A stretch of DNA of 64,000 nucleotides from Oopsacas minuta. Lineage: Eukaryota > Porifera > Hexactinellida > Lyssacinosida > Leucopsacidae. The position numbers and the translations under genes were made by a program. This document shows positions 10,746 through 22,909 of the stretch, in pieces (the first letter of the stretch is position 1; every line of letters begins with the position of its first letter). The notes under the pieces were generated by a model. It worked only from the letters and a program-made list of their open reading frames with translations. It had not been told where the DNA came from and ran no database searches. Location: contig JAKMXF010000077.1 in the NCBI GenBank assembly GCA_024704765.1, positions 511,220-575,219 on the forward strand, in the 5' to 3' direction.

Positions 10746-13531
10746 GAATAGTGTAGGCTTGCAAGACCAGAATACCTCTGTGGCCAAAATATTCATCTTG
10801 AAACTGACTGAGGTCCATAAACTCAATTCAGTAAATATAATAAAATTTATGAGTAAAGTTGGTCAGAAATAAAAAAAGGACTCAATTTATACAAGTGTTC
10901 AAATTGAGACATTTGAATGTTTGCAATCGAAATAATACATAAGGTGTGCAATACTACGAACATTTTGTGGGTACAATAGCCTTTGCTCCAGGTCATTAAA
11001 AGGAAATTAAAGCTGTAGAGTCAGAGTCAGCCAATATTTAGCTATTCCCAAGTTTTCAGAGTTCATGAAATATGTTTCTTAAGTCACTAATATCTTTGCT
11101 CAATTCAGCATAATATTCCTTAAATACGGCATTGCAAGCCCCCAGCGCAATAATTTACTGAAATACCCATTGTCATAGTGTGAAAAAGGTAAATGTAGAA
11201 CGTGGGAAGCATGTTGAAATGTCACTGGATAAGTACCTCGAGGTAATAAAGAAGTAAAATTCTAGCTAAATTGTTATGTATTCCAGCATAAATCAAATAC
11301 ATATGTAGAAGATTTATGATACATTGCCTTAGAACACGATCTGGTTCGTCAGGTTCTACTGGGGCTCTCATTATTTCAACTAGACCAATTGAAATCTGCT
11401 TGCTTCGTGTGATACCATTTAATATTATGTAAACATCATGTTAACTATACAATAAATACAATTTAGTCCTGGCATAATACTTAATACATCCTATATATAA
11501 TGACTGTGTTTCTAACCTATCAATTTGATTTAGAGTAATGCCTATAGGTATAAAAGTCACTTGATCATTCTTTTAACTATTTTAAATTGGACATATTATA
11601 TCAAGTGTTGCTCGAGATCTCCAACACGACAATAGTAGTAGGGATGATAGAGTAAGCCAACTGTAGGGTAAGGGATTTTACAGATGGGGCGATCTAAAGT
11701 TTTGAAAGTTGGCGTTCAGGAGAGTTCATAATCAGTTGCAATTCATAGTGTAAGTGGGTGAAATGACAGGTTTAAGGCCGGAAATTGAATATTTGGTACA
11801 TCTACCACACATGAACGTAACGAAATATTCTTTGAAACTGACGAGTGTATGCTTTCTGCTTACAGCAGAACTTCAATGATGTTTGGATTGCTTTGACATT
11901 TTGCAAGGTATGTGTGCATTTAAAATGCTGAATCAAAATGAGAAGAAATTTTTGGAGGTATATGCGTTTAGATTTCAGCGAAGCGGAGTGGTATCACATC
12001 ATGCGGTCATGTATATTTAGTACAACCATCCTATGATTACAGCCCTTGAGCATTGGGGTTGGTATCCATTGTATCTGACTTAGGCCAGGAGTTCCTCTAA
12101 TGAAATAGGGACTAGATGGGTTAGTATTACTGGGTGACAATTGGCGGTGAAATATTATTTTCTTATTCTCGAATAATTAGTTCTTGGCATACCAGACGAG
12201 AACACATACAGCCTTAAATGCTTTAATTGCTTGGTAGGTCTAATCTAAGTCTTGTGCTGTATTTTATCGTGGCACATTAGCCATTTTTATGCAAGGTGAG
12301 TGAATGCATATGGATGATAAGCTGTTAGAGATCCAGTTTGAGTCGCGGCCTCTACAAGGATGGTGTATTACAAAAGGGGTGCTAAGAAAGGTGGCAAGGG
12401 GGCAATTACACCATACCAATAATATCATTGGCCGCAATACCTCCCCATTACATAGTGAGCGTAAATATTTATTAAATAAATTAGTTATTAAATTTTAAGT
12501 ACAGTATTCAATTTGTAGTGAGTACAATTCTAATGTATCAGCTAATGTGCTACCATTGAAATAGAACCAAATTCATCAATAGTGATGTACGTATATAAGA
12601 TATTGCACTAGAGTATATGGTATCCCTCGACATTAACCTTAATGTGCAAAATCACCAAACTCTTCTCCTAGAGCCATTTAAAGGGTGCATGTGATACTTG
12701 GAGACAATCAAACTACTTTCCACTATATAGGATATCGTTCATACCCATGTAAACGCTATTTTTCAGGATAAATCAAAAGTTGTAGGAAATCAAGCCTATT
12801 AATAATATTCACAGTATTTTTTCTTGAAATTATATCATATATATTTGGGCAGTGTAACGACATCAACACCACACGGTAAGTAATCAATATATAGATATAT
12901 ATTAACAACTAACAAATGATAATTACGTGCGTGACACATTATGAGAATAGAATATTAAACATTCCTGTGGATTTCTCGTGTTGCTAGGGAAAAAATGTTC
13001 CCAAAATATTCCTAAAGTGACTACTCAATGAAGTTAACGTTTTCGCTGATTACGAATATCATAAAATTTCGGTTGGCTTTCAATTAAAGGAGTTATATGT
13101 ATTATAATATGTTCAAAATGTATCCAAAAGTGACTCATCAAAGACTCTAAATATGGAAATGCCCAATGATATAAAAGGAACAGTATGTGGGAATGGGTTC
13201 TATACTGGTGGGACTATCGTAAAATAGTCCACAAACTATTGACTCGTGCATTACCCAATTCAAGAAGTGCCAGCCAATAGCCTTTCCTTTTCAGACTAAT
13301 ATGTTACTATATACCATGCAAATTGCATATGCCCCCCCTCCCAACAAATTTAAATGCTCCCGCCCTCCTGATATAATAGTTGTATATGAGGTGATTCGTA
13401 AGCCGTGGGATAAGGATTATAGATTAATGTGAAAAATTATTCCTTGGAACATGCACAGAGGTGGAGGGAAATTAATTGTAACTTTCTATTCTTCCAAAAA
13501 ATAGTAGGTAGCATGTAATTCCCAGTATATT
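10746..13531. other. AT-rich DNA without recognised genes
   Basis: No protein family, splice-bounded exon or transposon end was recognised in this 2.8 kb. A 64-codon frame at 12304-12498 has no family features and is probably chance. Confidence 0.4.
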
Positions 13532-13551
13532 ATGTTGAATTCTACCTGCAA

Positions 13552-13769
13552 TAATTCCAGTTACCAACAGTGGATCAAGATATTATACTATTTCCGATTT
13601 CCTGAAGGAGAAGCCTGTGATACTTTTGTCTGTGAATTCGACGGGATCGCGGTTACCATGGTTGCCATAGGAATTAAATTTGATTCTGAAAGGGGGCATT
13701 GCCCTCCCCACGGAAACCCTGGCAAACATATTTGGAAGGAATTTGAAATAAACATTCGAAGAGCAAAAG
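13552..13769 (+). other. Candidate exon of unknown gene
   Basis: A protein-like frame runs through this stretch and ends in a TAA at 13775-13777. It contains YQQWIKILYYFRFPEGEACD and GIKFDSERGHCPPHGNPGKH, and base composition is less AT-rich than the surroundings. It is preceded by AATTCCAG, a possible splice acceptor, and closes near GGGGAGTAAG, a possible donor. I do not recognise the family. It could equally be a fragment of a transposon protein. Confidence 0.22.
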
Positions 13770-15963
13770 GGGAGTAAGAAGAATCAAGACGCCATATCTA
13801 CATCCGGGTGACCAATCAAAATACAGGAGCTGTTAAGACAAGGTAACAATTGGATATCTTAATCCATGAGATGTTCTTTGATTAAAGAACATCAACATCA
13901 GAGGTCACTTAAATTCTGTACATTATTAGCGAATCTATATGTGTTCGATAAGGATCATTTCTGTAAGTAGGGAGTGAGTTATCATTAAACTAATATATTC
14001 AACCCTCTGATACGTGGAATCTCGTTTGGTAGGAATCTAGAAATTATCAGAACATCATAATTTACGTTATGTTTATCTAAATTTCGATTTTGGCATAGAC
14101 CATAATATTCATGGACATTCAAAAAGGAACATACTTGGCAAGAATTTCTAGGAGAATAGCAAGATTTAATGGAATGCTGTGAAATAATGTACAGTAAAAC
14201 TAGGTTAAGACGCACTCGCTTGGGATACACAAAGATAGGTATCATCCGCACTAAAGTTTAGTATTAAAAAGTCTCGTATGATTGTAGATCTTATCCGAGT
14301 ACGCATATATATCATTTATAGTGGATTAGACACCAAGAGAAATTTAGGCCATTATAGATAATTTCGTATCATCCAAGAGTGTATGTTAAATCGAGTACGT
14401 GCTTGCCGTGTTCTACTATTAACTTCAGAAAAGTACTCAAACACCCAGGCCTTAATGTCCTGATCTCAGAGGTTCGTCAGCATATGATAAAATAAAAATT
14501 AAGGCTTTTGAATTTATAAACGATCCGTGGTTACAGTATCTTATAGGATCCCCTTCATATGTAATACTAAACTAGGTCATAAATTTCGTTAACTCATCAT
14601 AGAACTCGCAACCAACTTTATACGCAGAATTGGAATAACATATCTAGAAGAAACCAGAGACTTTTCAGTCCTATCTTAGGCTAATGTTGAATATATCTAT
14701 TAAAACTTTATAGTTTTAGCTAGAGGTACCGCAGCACGTATATAATTTCAATACATTACAAGTGAGGAACATAAATTAGTTCAAATATATTTGAAGTCAT
14801 TAGTTCGAATTTCACATGTGTGCTTAGTTACAATCAAAATAATGGGATGTAATCGTCAGTTCGATTATCTATCAGGTATGTCATTAGGTCAAATTGTAAT
14901 CTATTATCGTTTAGTAGGTATTCGAATTAGAATTTGATTATATTGTGTGATAGTGTAAAGCGAAAATTAGATATCAAAGAATTCAACACTATTTCGAAGC
15001 GATATAAACTATGTAATCGTCATTTGTTCGAAACTGAATTTTGTGTATAATCTTTGGAAATCCAACTTTGCATACAGAGAAATTTAATTCAATACAGCAG
15101 AGTATAAAATTGATCTTTAGTTGTGAAATTTGTGTCTAGGAATATTTGTGCAGGAAGTGCCTCAAAATAACTCATAACAACATTCAAGCAGATAATACAC
15201 TATTCTTGGGTATGGTCCTAATCAAAGAAGATAAGCTGTCCAAAAACAAAATGAACAAGATCCAATAGGTAGCCACTAATCCAGATTGTAGCGCATACCC
15301 AACATTCAGAGTAGCAATATTACAAGAACAATGTACAATACATTTACTGAGTGACATTTATATGTTCTTACTTAAGGAATTTAATTCACTATTTAGATTG
15401 ATGAAATAAAAGTATATCCGCATATAGTCTGGCATATAGCAATTGTTAGAACTGTATAACAGTATCAGCTCATTCGTTCACATTGTCTATGTTTCAGGAG
15501 CAAGCTGTGAAGAAACTTTGTCAAACAAATTTATAAAATCCTGAATCGTCAATCGTTTGATATTACCAAATATTTACCAATTATCCAATTGTGGTATCAG
15601 GTGTAAAACATTGGTAAAGATGAACAAGATCCTCAAGATATTTGCTCTCTTGCCAACCGTACTATGCAAGGGTACGTGAACCCAATACTCGACTACCCAA
15701 GTATCTAAATACAGTACTTTATTGACATTTTTCAAATCAATATTGTCGAGGTTGAAGTAACAAATTTCCAACTGAAGTAATCGATATTAATAAGATTGAT
15801 TAGTTTTGTAACAAGTTGAAGAAATTCGTGGAAAACCCCATTAGTAAATCGGCATGGTATCTATGACAACAGCATTATTAACATTCTCTCAGTCCTATAC
15901 ATGGCCTTCAATATGTTGAGAGGGTTCAAAGTTCCTAACTATTTGGAACTCGGTAATGTATCG
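13770..15963. other. AT-rich DNA without recognised genes
   Basis: No coding family or element ends seen. Short frames at 13985-14251 and 15574-15771 look like chance. Confidence 0.4.
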
Positions 15964-15967
15964 ATAC

Positions 15968-16182
15968 TGTTTTGACAAAAATAGTCCCCCTACATAACTT
16001 GTCCCGGGGGACAGATTTTGTAAAATATCCATGGTACTCGTCAAAAATTGTCTCCTCTACAAATATTGTCTCCCTTACCGTAGATTGTATTGTCATGATC
16101 GATTAAATGAAACCTTAGAAAATAATACTAGTGTAATTAATTCTTGAGGTAATATTTTACATTGTTTGTAACAGTATATATG
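15968..16182 (+). repeat. Ginger left terminal inverted repeat
   Basis: This 215-bp repeat matches the right end in inverted orientation. In the outer 205 bp I count only about five mismatches, clustered at 35-70 bp from the tip. The inner 10 bp (AGTATATATG) pair with 18956-18965, on the far side of the nested insertion. Confidence 0.9.
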
Positions 16183-16665
16183 GATTCAGCATTCTATTTT
16201 GCATTCAACATTCCATTTCAAATTACATTAACAACAGGTAAACAGACAAACAACGATTGAGTTTTATTAATATGCAATACAAGTACATTTCAAGTTAGGT
16301 TATTTGTCCATCGTTTTTGCTATGAAATCAATTTAACAAATAATCGATTTCCTCTACAGATAGAATGAGTATATTATTTATCAATGATGTTGCAGTCTAT
16401 AATGAGGATTTACGTACTTTTAGAGAACTGTATTGTAAATTTACACACTTGATACGTCACTATATATTTATGATATATGCAGCTGCTAGCAAAAGTATGA
16501 TTTTTCTACACAATTCAATAAATGTAGGAGTATATGGCCGTCTGATGCCCAATTGTCTCGAAAGTGTTGGATACAAAAACAAGTAACATTGTTACTTATA
16601 TGATCTAAATACTAAGATTGTGGAATAACTATTGGTTGCAAACTACAAAGTATCCTAAATAACTA

Positions 16666-17430
16666 CTAATCTACAATTCTTGTTAAGACATAAATTATGC
16701 AAATTTTTAGGCCCTGTGAATTCTCAAAATTATTGCACCTCCTTAACTTTGGTCTCTCCATTCCGTCATATCTGTACCATGAGCCATTGTATTTTACCTT
16801 CATTGTAAAATGGACTCCAGAATGAATCGTGTAATGTAGCTTTGCTTCTTTGTGATGAATTTTAATTTCCTCTTCAATACAACTGTCTTGAATAATTTCG
16901 GCATTTATATGTCCTACCTCAAAAATGAGGAGTGGACTTACTTTCAAAAATTCCCTTGACAGAAACTCTAAGTTTGCATGCAAGTCTCTGCATTTTAAGC
17001 ACTTGTAACTCAAACTAATGTGAAGATCAATAGAAATTTGACAGTTATCTTTAAATGTCTTGAGTGAAATCAACTCAGCTTTTTCTCTGATTCACAGCAA
17101 CAGCTCCAACATTGGAATACAATTCTGTAAGCATCCTGACAAATTGCAAGGTTTGAAAAAGTTTGACAATGCTCCCTTCAGAAGCAAACATGTTGTATTC
17201 ATTATTGATCAGTGATATTCTTAGCTGAGAAGCTACCCACATTCTAAGTTCTTCGAAATTTCATTCATCAATCATTTTGAAGATAGAAATAAGACTATCG
17301 CTTGGAGCTTCTCCTGCTAGATGAAATGCTTTCAGTATATTATCTTGGTACAGGCTTAAGAGTGTTAAGAAATTGTCGACTGAGCAAGTGTTGACCAATT
17401 TAACTCCATTGAAATGACCATTCCAAGTAA
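16666..17430 (-). pseudogene. USP-like cysteine protease domain of the Ginger element
   Basis: Downstream of the integrase, the minus strand reads CFTWNGHFNGVKLVNTCSVD followed by NFLTLLSLY near 17430-17345. The NTC followed by hydrophobics resembles the catalytic Cys box of ubiquitin-specific proteases (GNTCxxNS..). Further on, 17073-16666 reads HYTIHSGVHFTMKVKYNGSW then YRYDGM, resembling the His box, where a GH(Y/F) is followed by a W.. .D pattern. The frame shifts between the two boxes (the Cys codon and the His frame differ), and there is a stop after KMIDE. Ginger elements are known to carry extra domains beside the integrase. The USP assignment is mine, from the spacing of motifs; a different papain-like peptidase is possible. 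Role unknown; perhaps removal of ubiquitin-like marks from the transposase. Confidence 0.55.
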
Positions 17431-17659
17431 AGCACATATCTTCACTAGTACTTGCATCTTGTGACGTTTGCGAATATGATACTGTTTGATTAAGAATTGA
17501 TCGGATATGGTGTCCAGAGTTTACATTTGCCTGACAGAGATAAGAAAGGAAATATCTGGAATGTAATTGTGCCTCTTCATCTGATTTCGGACTAAGTTCT
17601 CTTTCTGAATTCGAATCTATTATGCATTTGTTAGCATCGGTTACTGCTTTCTTCCAAAA

Positions 17660-17880
17660 TTTACATTGGATCGCTTCACACGCTGTGTTCTTTTGTTTTT
17701 CACAATTCGAACATTGGTTGGGTTAACTTTATCAATGAGGTATGGACCATTCTACTTATCTTCCAATTTTCCACCTTTCTTCTTTAGACAAGTAATTTCA
17801 ATCAATACTTCATCTCCCTTTTCGATTTTCTTGAAAGTGACCGAGTTTATTTTTTGTCATGTCGTGCATTCATTAATGAT
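17660..17880 (-). pseudogene. GPY/F module of the Ginger integrase
   Basis: The minus strand reads VLIEITCLKKKGGKLEDK, then a stop where Trp is expected, then NGPYLIDKVNPTNVRIVKN. GKxxxKWxGPYxI is the signature of the C-terminal GPY/F domain of Ty3/gypsy-type integrases, which contributes to DNA binding and multimerisation. It sits directly after the integrase core, as expected. The TGG to TAG change and a frame difference from the core show that this copy is inactive. Confidence 0.7.
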
Positions 17881-18054
17881 TTAGAGTATGTGAGATTATC
17901 TCCTGCAATTTCTTGATTTTGTATTTGAAATTTGTGTATTGAATCGACTTGTTCTATGATATCATCCTCTACAGCCCACTCATAAAGAGTTAGACACAAC
18001 ATCAGGATATACTAGTGTAAGGTTTTCAGCTTGGATGGAAAGGCGAGGTTTTCT

Positions 18055-18899
18055 CTAACCATGCATTAGTTCGAAAGCCGAAAAGTGAGTGGTATAGCGA
18101 GGTCTTATGTTGAGCGAGAATGTAATTTCTTCTAAATAATTGTACCAATTTTCCTTTTTTTTGTCCAAAGCTCTAACGAGCGAGCGTTTCAATGCTTTGT
18201 GCGAGGATTCAACTAGCCCGTTGGTCTGAGGGTGGTAAGGTGTCGAAAATATTAATTTACAATTGTACACTTGATGCAATGTTTATATAACTGGTTAGTG
18301 AATTCGGTACCGTTGTCGCTGATTATCTGAACTGGTGCGCTCTGCCTGCAGTAAACAGAATATAAACCACCAGCAACTTCTTGAGCATCTTTACAACCAA
18401 GAGGACGCGTTACAAGCCATCTAGTAAAATGGTCAATGACAGATAGGATGTATTTAAAATCATTTGAATCTATCAGTGGGCCTGTTAGATCCATGCCCAC
18501 TCGGAACCAAATTTTTGGGATCACAGGAAGAGGTTGTAGAGGAGTTGTAGGTTTTTTTAGGCATGGTTGATTCTTTGCACAACGCGCACAATTTTGAACG
18601 TATAACGTAATATCTTTCAACATACTTGGCCAATAATATCGATCTTTTCCAATATTATGCGTATAGAAGTCGCATTGGTGCCCTGAGTTATCATGTATTA
18701 CCTTCAGAATATCATACAATTCAGTTTCTTTGATTACACTTAAATTCTCATTCCCAGAGGGTTTAACCAGTTTTCCGTTATACAGTTGGTAGTGAGAAGC
18801 TCTTCTTGGAAAAACTCTCTTTTGATTTTTCAGATAGCCAGATGGATAACAATCAGTTGGAATGAAATTAGAAATCGATTCATACTCAAGGAGTTCCAT
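18055..18899 (-). pseudogene. Gypsy-like integrase/transposase of the Ginger element
   Basis: The frame opens at the ATG at 18899. An H2C2 zinc finger is visible as HDNSGHQ...H with CARCAKNQPC. The catalytic core follows: FRVGMDLTGPL (first Asp), PVQIISDNGTEF (second Asp), then in a shifted frame from 18279 STPYHPQTNGLVESSHKALK with the catalytic Glu in LVESSHK. All three catalytic residues survive. A single frameshift near 18250-18275 joins the two pieces. This enzyme family inserts DNA into target sites by the integrase mechanism; in Ginger it is used as a cut-and-paste transposase. Relatives include host genes such as KRBA2 and GIN1. The frame then continues, with more breaks, into the GPY/F module. 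Confidence 0.88.
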
Positions 18900-18980
18900 A
18901 AAAAAAAATGTAAATAATTTCGGTAATTTACAGTAATATCTTTAGTAAACAATGACATATATACTGTTACAAACGGGTCT

Positions 18981-19585
18981 AACCGTTTGCGTACATCACA
19001 CTTGCGTACAGTATGTTATTATTTGTTGAATTCAAACTAATTCATATATATATTTAATGATAGGCCATGTAAAATAAAATACTTGTTTTCTCATCCATTT
19101 TTTCCTGCGAAATAGGGGCGGAAGGTGGCATTTTATTTTTATATTTTTTGCATAGGGTAATTTTACTAATTTATTTAAACTATCTCGTTAATACGAATTT
19201 CTGATAACACGAACAATATTCGTACATAATTAGGTCCCCACAACCGTACTTCAACGCACGTCATACCGCCACTCCTTTTTGATAGCTCCCGATGGAAAAT
19301 ATGCAAATATCCGTCGTGGGATAATTTGTTAGTCCCCTTTGAAGATTTGACTATTTGGAATGAAGTATCGCTATCAGCAGACATTAGATACTTGATGATA
19401 AAATATCTAGCTCATCCAATGCATTTAATAGATCTCGAAATAATTTTGAATTAGAGTTAATTTATCTGTGAAACCTTTAATTAACTTGTCAAATATACAT
19501 TACATTATACACAACTGTAATGTACGCAACTGTGAACTATAAACATTGTACGCAAGTGTTATGTACGCAAGTGTGATGTACGCAA
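18981..19585. repeat. TGTACGCAA iterons near both ends of the MULE-like element
   Basis: TGTACGCAA occurs at 19521, 19547, 19562 and 19577, with 15-nt spacing for the last three. The inverted word TTGCGTACA occurs at 18987 and 19002, also 15 nt apart. The repeated words at both ends, facing each other, look like transposase binding sites. Confidence 0.65.
19175..19384 (-). pseudogene. Possible FLYWCH zinc-finger remnant
   Basis: A 69-codon frame from an ATG at 19384 reads FQIVKSSKGTNKLSHDGYLH then IFHRELSKRSGGMTC. The spacing F...S.KG...L...GY.. fits the first half of a FLYWCH finger; the expected W.C and C.A pair is not intact and may have been lost by frameshift. It lies in the nested MULE-like element, where this finger would be at home. 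The call rests on spacing alone. Confidence 0.35.
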
Positions 19586-19598
19586 ATATGCGGCTCCC

Positions 19599-19803
19599 GT
19601 TACAAACAATGTAAAATATTACCTCAAGAATTAATTACACTAGTATTATTTTCTAAGGTTTCATTTAATCGATCATGACAATACAATCTACGGTAAGGGA
19701 GACAATATTTGTAGAGGAGACAATTTTTGACGAGTACCATGGATATATTACAAAATCTGTCTCCCCGGATAATTTATGTAGGGGGACTATTTTTGTCAAA
19801 ACA
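19599..19803 (-). repeat. Ginger right terminal inverted repeat (outer part)
   Basis: This is the outer 205 bp of the right repeat, reverse complementary to 15968-16172. The inner remainder is at 18956-18974, separated by the nested element. Confidence 0.9.
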
Positions 19804-19807
19804 ATAC

Positions 19808-22800
19808 AACAAATTATAGGACTTTAGATGTGACATGAGAAACTCCCACTAATTGTCAAAATAAAATTCAAAGGTCATGTTAGGAAAATGTATGCAATAT
19901 AATGAAGCCAAGCGACTCCTAGGAAGATAAGATACAAAGAAATATTTAGGACCATATACGATAGAGAAAGTGAAACTAAGCCACATATTTGCTTGCAAAG
20001 ATCCAGATAGCAAAAAAGCCAAATTACCTATCAATATGTTACGATAATACCATCCACTTACAATCTAAAAGTGAAGGTTCAAACGAAAAAGGCAAATATA
20101 AGAAGCTCAAATGATCTTCCATCTTCCCTTCTAGCTGTATTGATCGGGATATTAATTGAAATATTGAATATTATCGCCATTGTTACTAAGACTTAGTCAT
20201 CCCAACTAATTGAGGAACTCGCTACCAAAGCTGCATATGAAACATCACTGAATTTCGATATTCTTACTATCCTGCTAAAGAAATAACTTTTGAGACAAAG
20301 GAGAAACATGCTGAATCAGCGAGCAATTGGTACACAGAGTACCGTTCCTCAAATCTTACCAAAATACTGGAAAAGAAACGAAGAGATCTTGACTATCCAA
20401 TTCCTGTTCTATTACTATAATAAGTGAATATTCCTATGAGAACAAGTTCATGTGATCAAAGATTCCCCCAAATATCTATACTAAATGCTGCAGAACTTAT
20501 TAATATCATAAATAAGGATAAGAGTAATGCAATATCGTGCAATCTAATACTTGTTCTATTGACAATATACTAGCTATTGTTAGTTTGAATAAAGCAAGGA
20601 TATAGACATACTGTAGTAAATCGTCAGTAGACATAATAAGTGAAATTCCACTACATATTCGATTTTGAGGCTAATTGTGAATTTGAAAAACTTCAAAATA
20701 TGTAACAGCGGAGAATTCTTTATGATTTCACAAGATTGATACTGTCCCAAGACCACCCTATTGTCTCAGATGGATTGCGAGAAGGGCAGCGAAACTGAAA
20801 ATCCTATGCAGAAAGGAAACACAGCATGAGATCAAATACATTCTAAATTTGGATTATTGATCTGTCGTTGATGTCCCACGTCGGAGTTCGTTAGCTGCTC
20901 GTGTGTCTCTACCGTATGATGTTTGGTAAATTATGATTTAATGTATGTATACTTGTATGTTGCATTGTCGAAGCAAATTTGGTGTGATCACAATCACACA
21001 AAAACTCGTTCCTACACTGCAACATATACAAGATGAAGTTAAAGTCTTGCGTTAGGGTAAGGCAATATGGGAATGCATGAGGCTAACGTATCTGACTTCT
21101 TTTGAACCTAGACAATTTAGTGATAGTCCAGGAGGATGCCTCTCCAAAAGGCTAAGATTTTTCACTTCAAATCTATAAGTGTATCAACCTGCTACCAAGA
21201 CTACCGTACAAAGGCTTAGTCTACGTGTGACAAATGTCATTTCAGTTGCATATTCCTCAACGCTTGGTAGAAAGTATAGAGAAATGGGCAGAGATGAAAT
21301 TCATAAATCTTCCCAAATTCATTATCATGCTAATGCTTAGCATTTTATTACTTAATAGAATATAGAAATGTATAGATTAACATGCTACATTACTCATATA
21401 GTTATCAAATACAATTATCAAATCCGTAAGATCTTCTGTCAAGGTAATATTAATCTAAAACTATTAATAAAATGTCGATCTGTGATAATTAGGATAATGA
21501 TAGCTGTTGTGAGACGTAGTGGGACCATATCTTACATGATATCAAACAAATTCATTAAGATGGCAATTACTACTAGAGTGCAACTCTAGTTGACTTGAGT
21601 TACACTAAGTATAATCAATGATAATTACATAAATAAAAGTGTGTGAAATTCGAAAATGGTTTCATTAGTGTAGAATTTACAAATTTGACACTAATAAATG
21701 CCAAAAGATTGAAGGAATTTATCAAAATATGTGTCTATTAGCATATACTTAGCAAAACAACTGTAAATATCAAACACAATTATAGTGGTTCTCAAAATAG
21801 GTCATACTGCCGCTATGAGGGCCAATATCCAAACATTCAGGGCCACAGTGGACATTTGGGAGGTGGAGCTCTCAGAGTGGATTTGGCTCATAGTATTACA
21901 TAATTTTTGGGTGAATTCAATCATTACTAATTTGGAGTAATGGATATAATATAGCTTTCTATTAAACCAATACAAGCTGATAGTCGATTAAGATAATGTT
22001 AATGAGAGAAATACATCATTATTATTGATCTATCGCAAGCGGAATGAATACATCGAATATAAGTTGCATAAAGCAGGTTAATAAAACTAAATTAATATGG
22101 TAGACAAACTTGATATTCCCAGCCATTACCCTAACCATGTTACATATAATAACATGATTTCAGCATCACAGAAAGAACGAGTCTCTTGTTTGAGGAAGGT
22201 GGAATAGTCACTTTCAAGGCCAGATGAGGAAGATAACTTGAGTAGAAGCTTTACATGAGGAGGAGCTAGACAATGCATTTGCTGAAGATATTTATAACAT
22301 GTTGGAGAAATCGATGTGTTTTGAGGGCCATTATTTGTGTTAGTACCTTTTTTCAACGCCCATTTTGAGGAACAAGCCTGTTTTCAAACAGGAATTTTTT
22401 AAATTACAGTTTTGAAAGTTCTGGATAATCAGGTAATTCTAAATCTAACTCATTAGTTTGTAATTCTTTATGTCCTGGTGAATATCGTCTCTTGCTAAAG
22501 AAATATGGGTAGCATTCATCTCAGAAATATAGTATTCACTGGATGGGTTGATTTAGATGCTTCATCAAGTATAGTTCCTTTATGTCGAATTTCGCTTTTT
22601 GAGGTTAGCGAAAGCAAACAAGGTTCTCAATTACAATATGCTCTAACATATAGATCGGAATGTACTATCAAGTACAGATTTACAAGGATATCACTATTTA
22701 CAAGACTTGGGGCGCATAAAAACAACACTATTTCGCTTAGGATGGCATAAGAATAGTATTTTAGATAAGGAAAGCAAAGGTGATATGGCTGAAATATCGA

Positions 22801-22909
22801 AAAACTGATAATTTTCAACTTATCTATCAAAATCAGCTTCTGACTTCAAGCTAGCCGTCAAAGTTTAGTTGAATAATTCATCTTCTCATAATTCTAGAGG
22901 ACACCTGCG
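19808..22909. other. Decayed sequence with weak transposon traces
   Basis: At 20260-20420 the plus strand has a protein-like stretch (TFETKEKHAESASNWYTEYR) that recalls the entry to YqaJ-type nuclease domains, but nothing confirming follows. At 21783 the sequence AGTGGTTCTCAAAATAGG looks like one hAT end; the partner end was not found. A 7-bp hairpin CCTGTTTTCAAACAGG is at 22377-22392. The 76-codon minus-strand frame at 22126-22356 is unrecognised. Confidence 0.3.

Larger units (their letters stand above)
18975..19598. mobile_element. MULE-like element nested in the Ginger right repeat
   Basis: The 9-mer GTTACAAAC flanks this segment directly on both sides (18966-18974 and 19599-19607), matching the 9-bp duplication of Mutator-like elements. 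Both ends start GGG and share TTTGCGTACATCACACTTGC in inverted orientation about 11-12 nt from the tip. Removing the segment and one duplicate restores the Ginger inverted repeat, which continues with AGTATATATG on both arms. The 624-bp length means no full transposase; an ORF at 19175-19384 may be a FLYWCH-finger remnant, a domain common in MULE transposases. Confidence 0.75.
15968..19803 (-). mobile_element. Ginger-type DNA transposon
   Basis: Two near-identical inverted repeats bound the element. It begins TGTTTTGACAAAAATAGTCC and ends with the reverse complement, so the termini are TGT...ACA as in Ginger1 elements. Flanks are ATAC on both sides (15964-15967 and 19804-19807), the 4-bp duplication expected for Ginger1. 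The minus strand carries an integrase core, a GPY/F module and a protease-like domain, with no reverse transcriptase or Gag, which separates it from an LTR retrotransposon. The right repeat is interrupted by a 624-bp insertion at 18975-19598. Without that insertion and its duplication the element would be about 3.2 kb. Region 16183-16660 shows no recognised domain. Confidence 0.88.

Noticed and set aside
18055-18899. LTR retrotransposon
   Set aside because: The integrase is gypsy-like, but terminal repeats are inverted, and there is no reverse transcriptase or Gag.
20260-20420. YqaJ-type nuclease entry
   Set aside because: Only one short stretch resembles it; no catalytic motif follows.
21783-21820. 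hAT terminal repeat
   Set aside because: One end only; no partner end or transposase could be found, so it is noted but not called as an element.
22377-22392. Transcription terminator-like hairpin
   Set aside because: A 7-bp stem in a eukaryotic AT-rich region is expected by chance.
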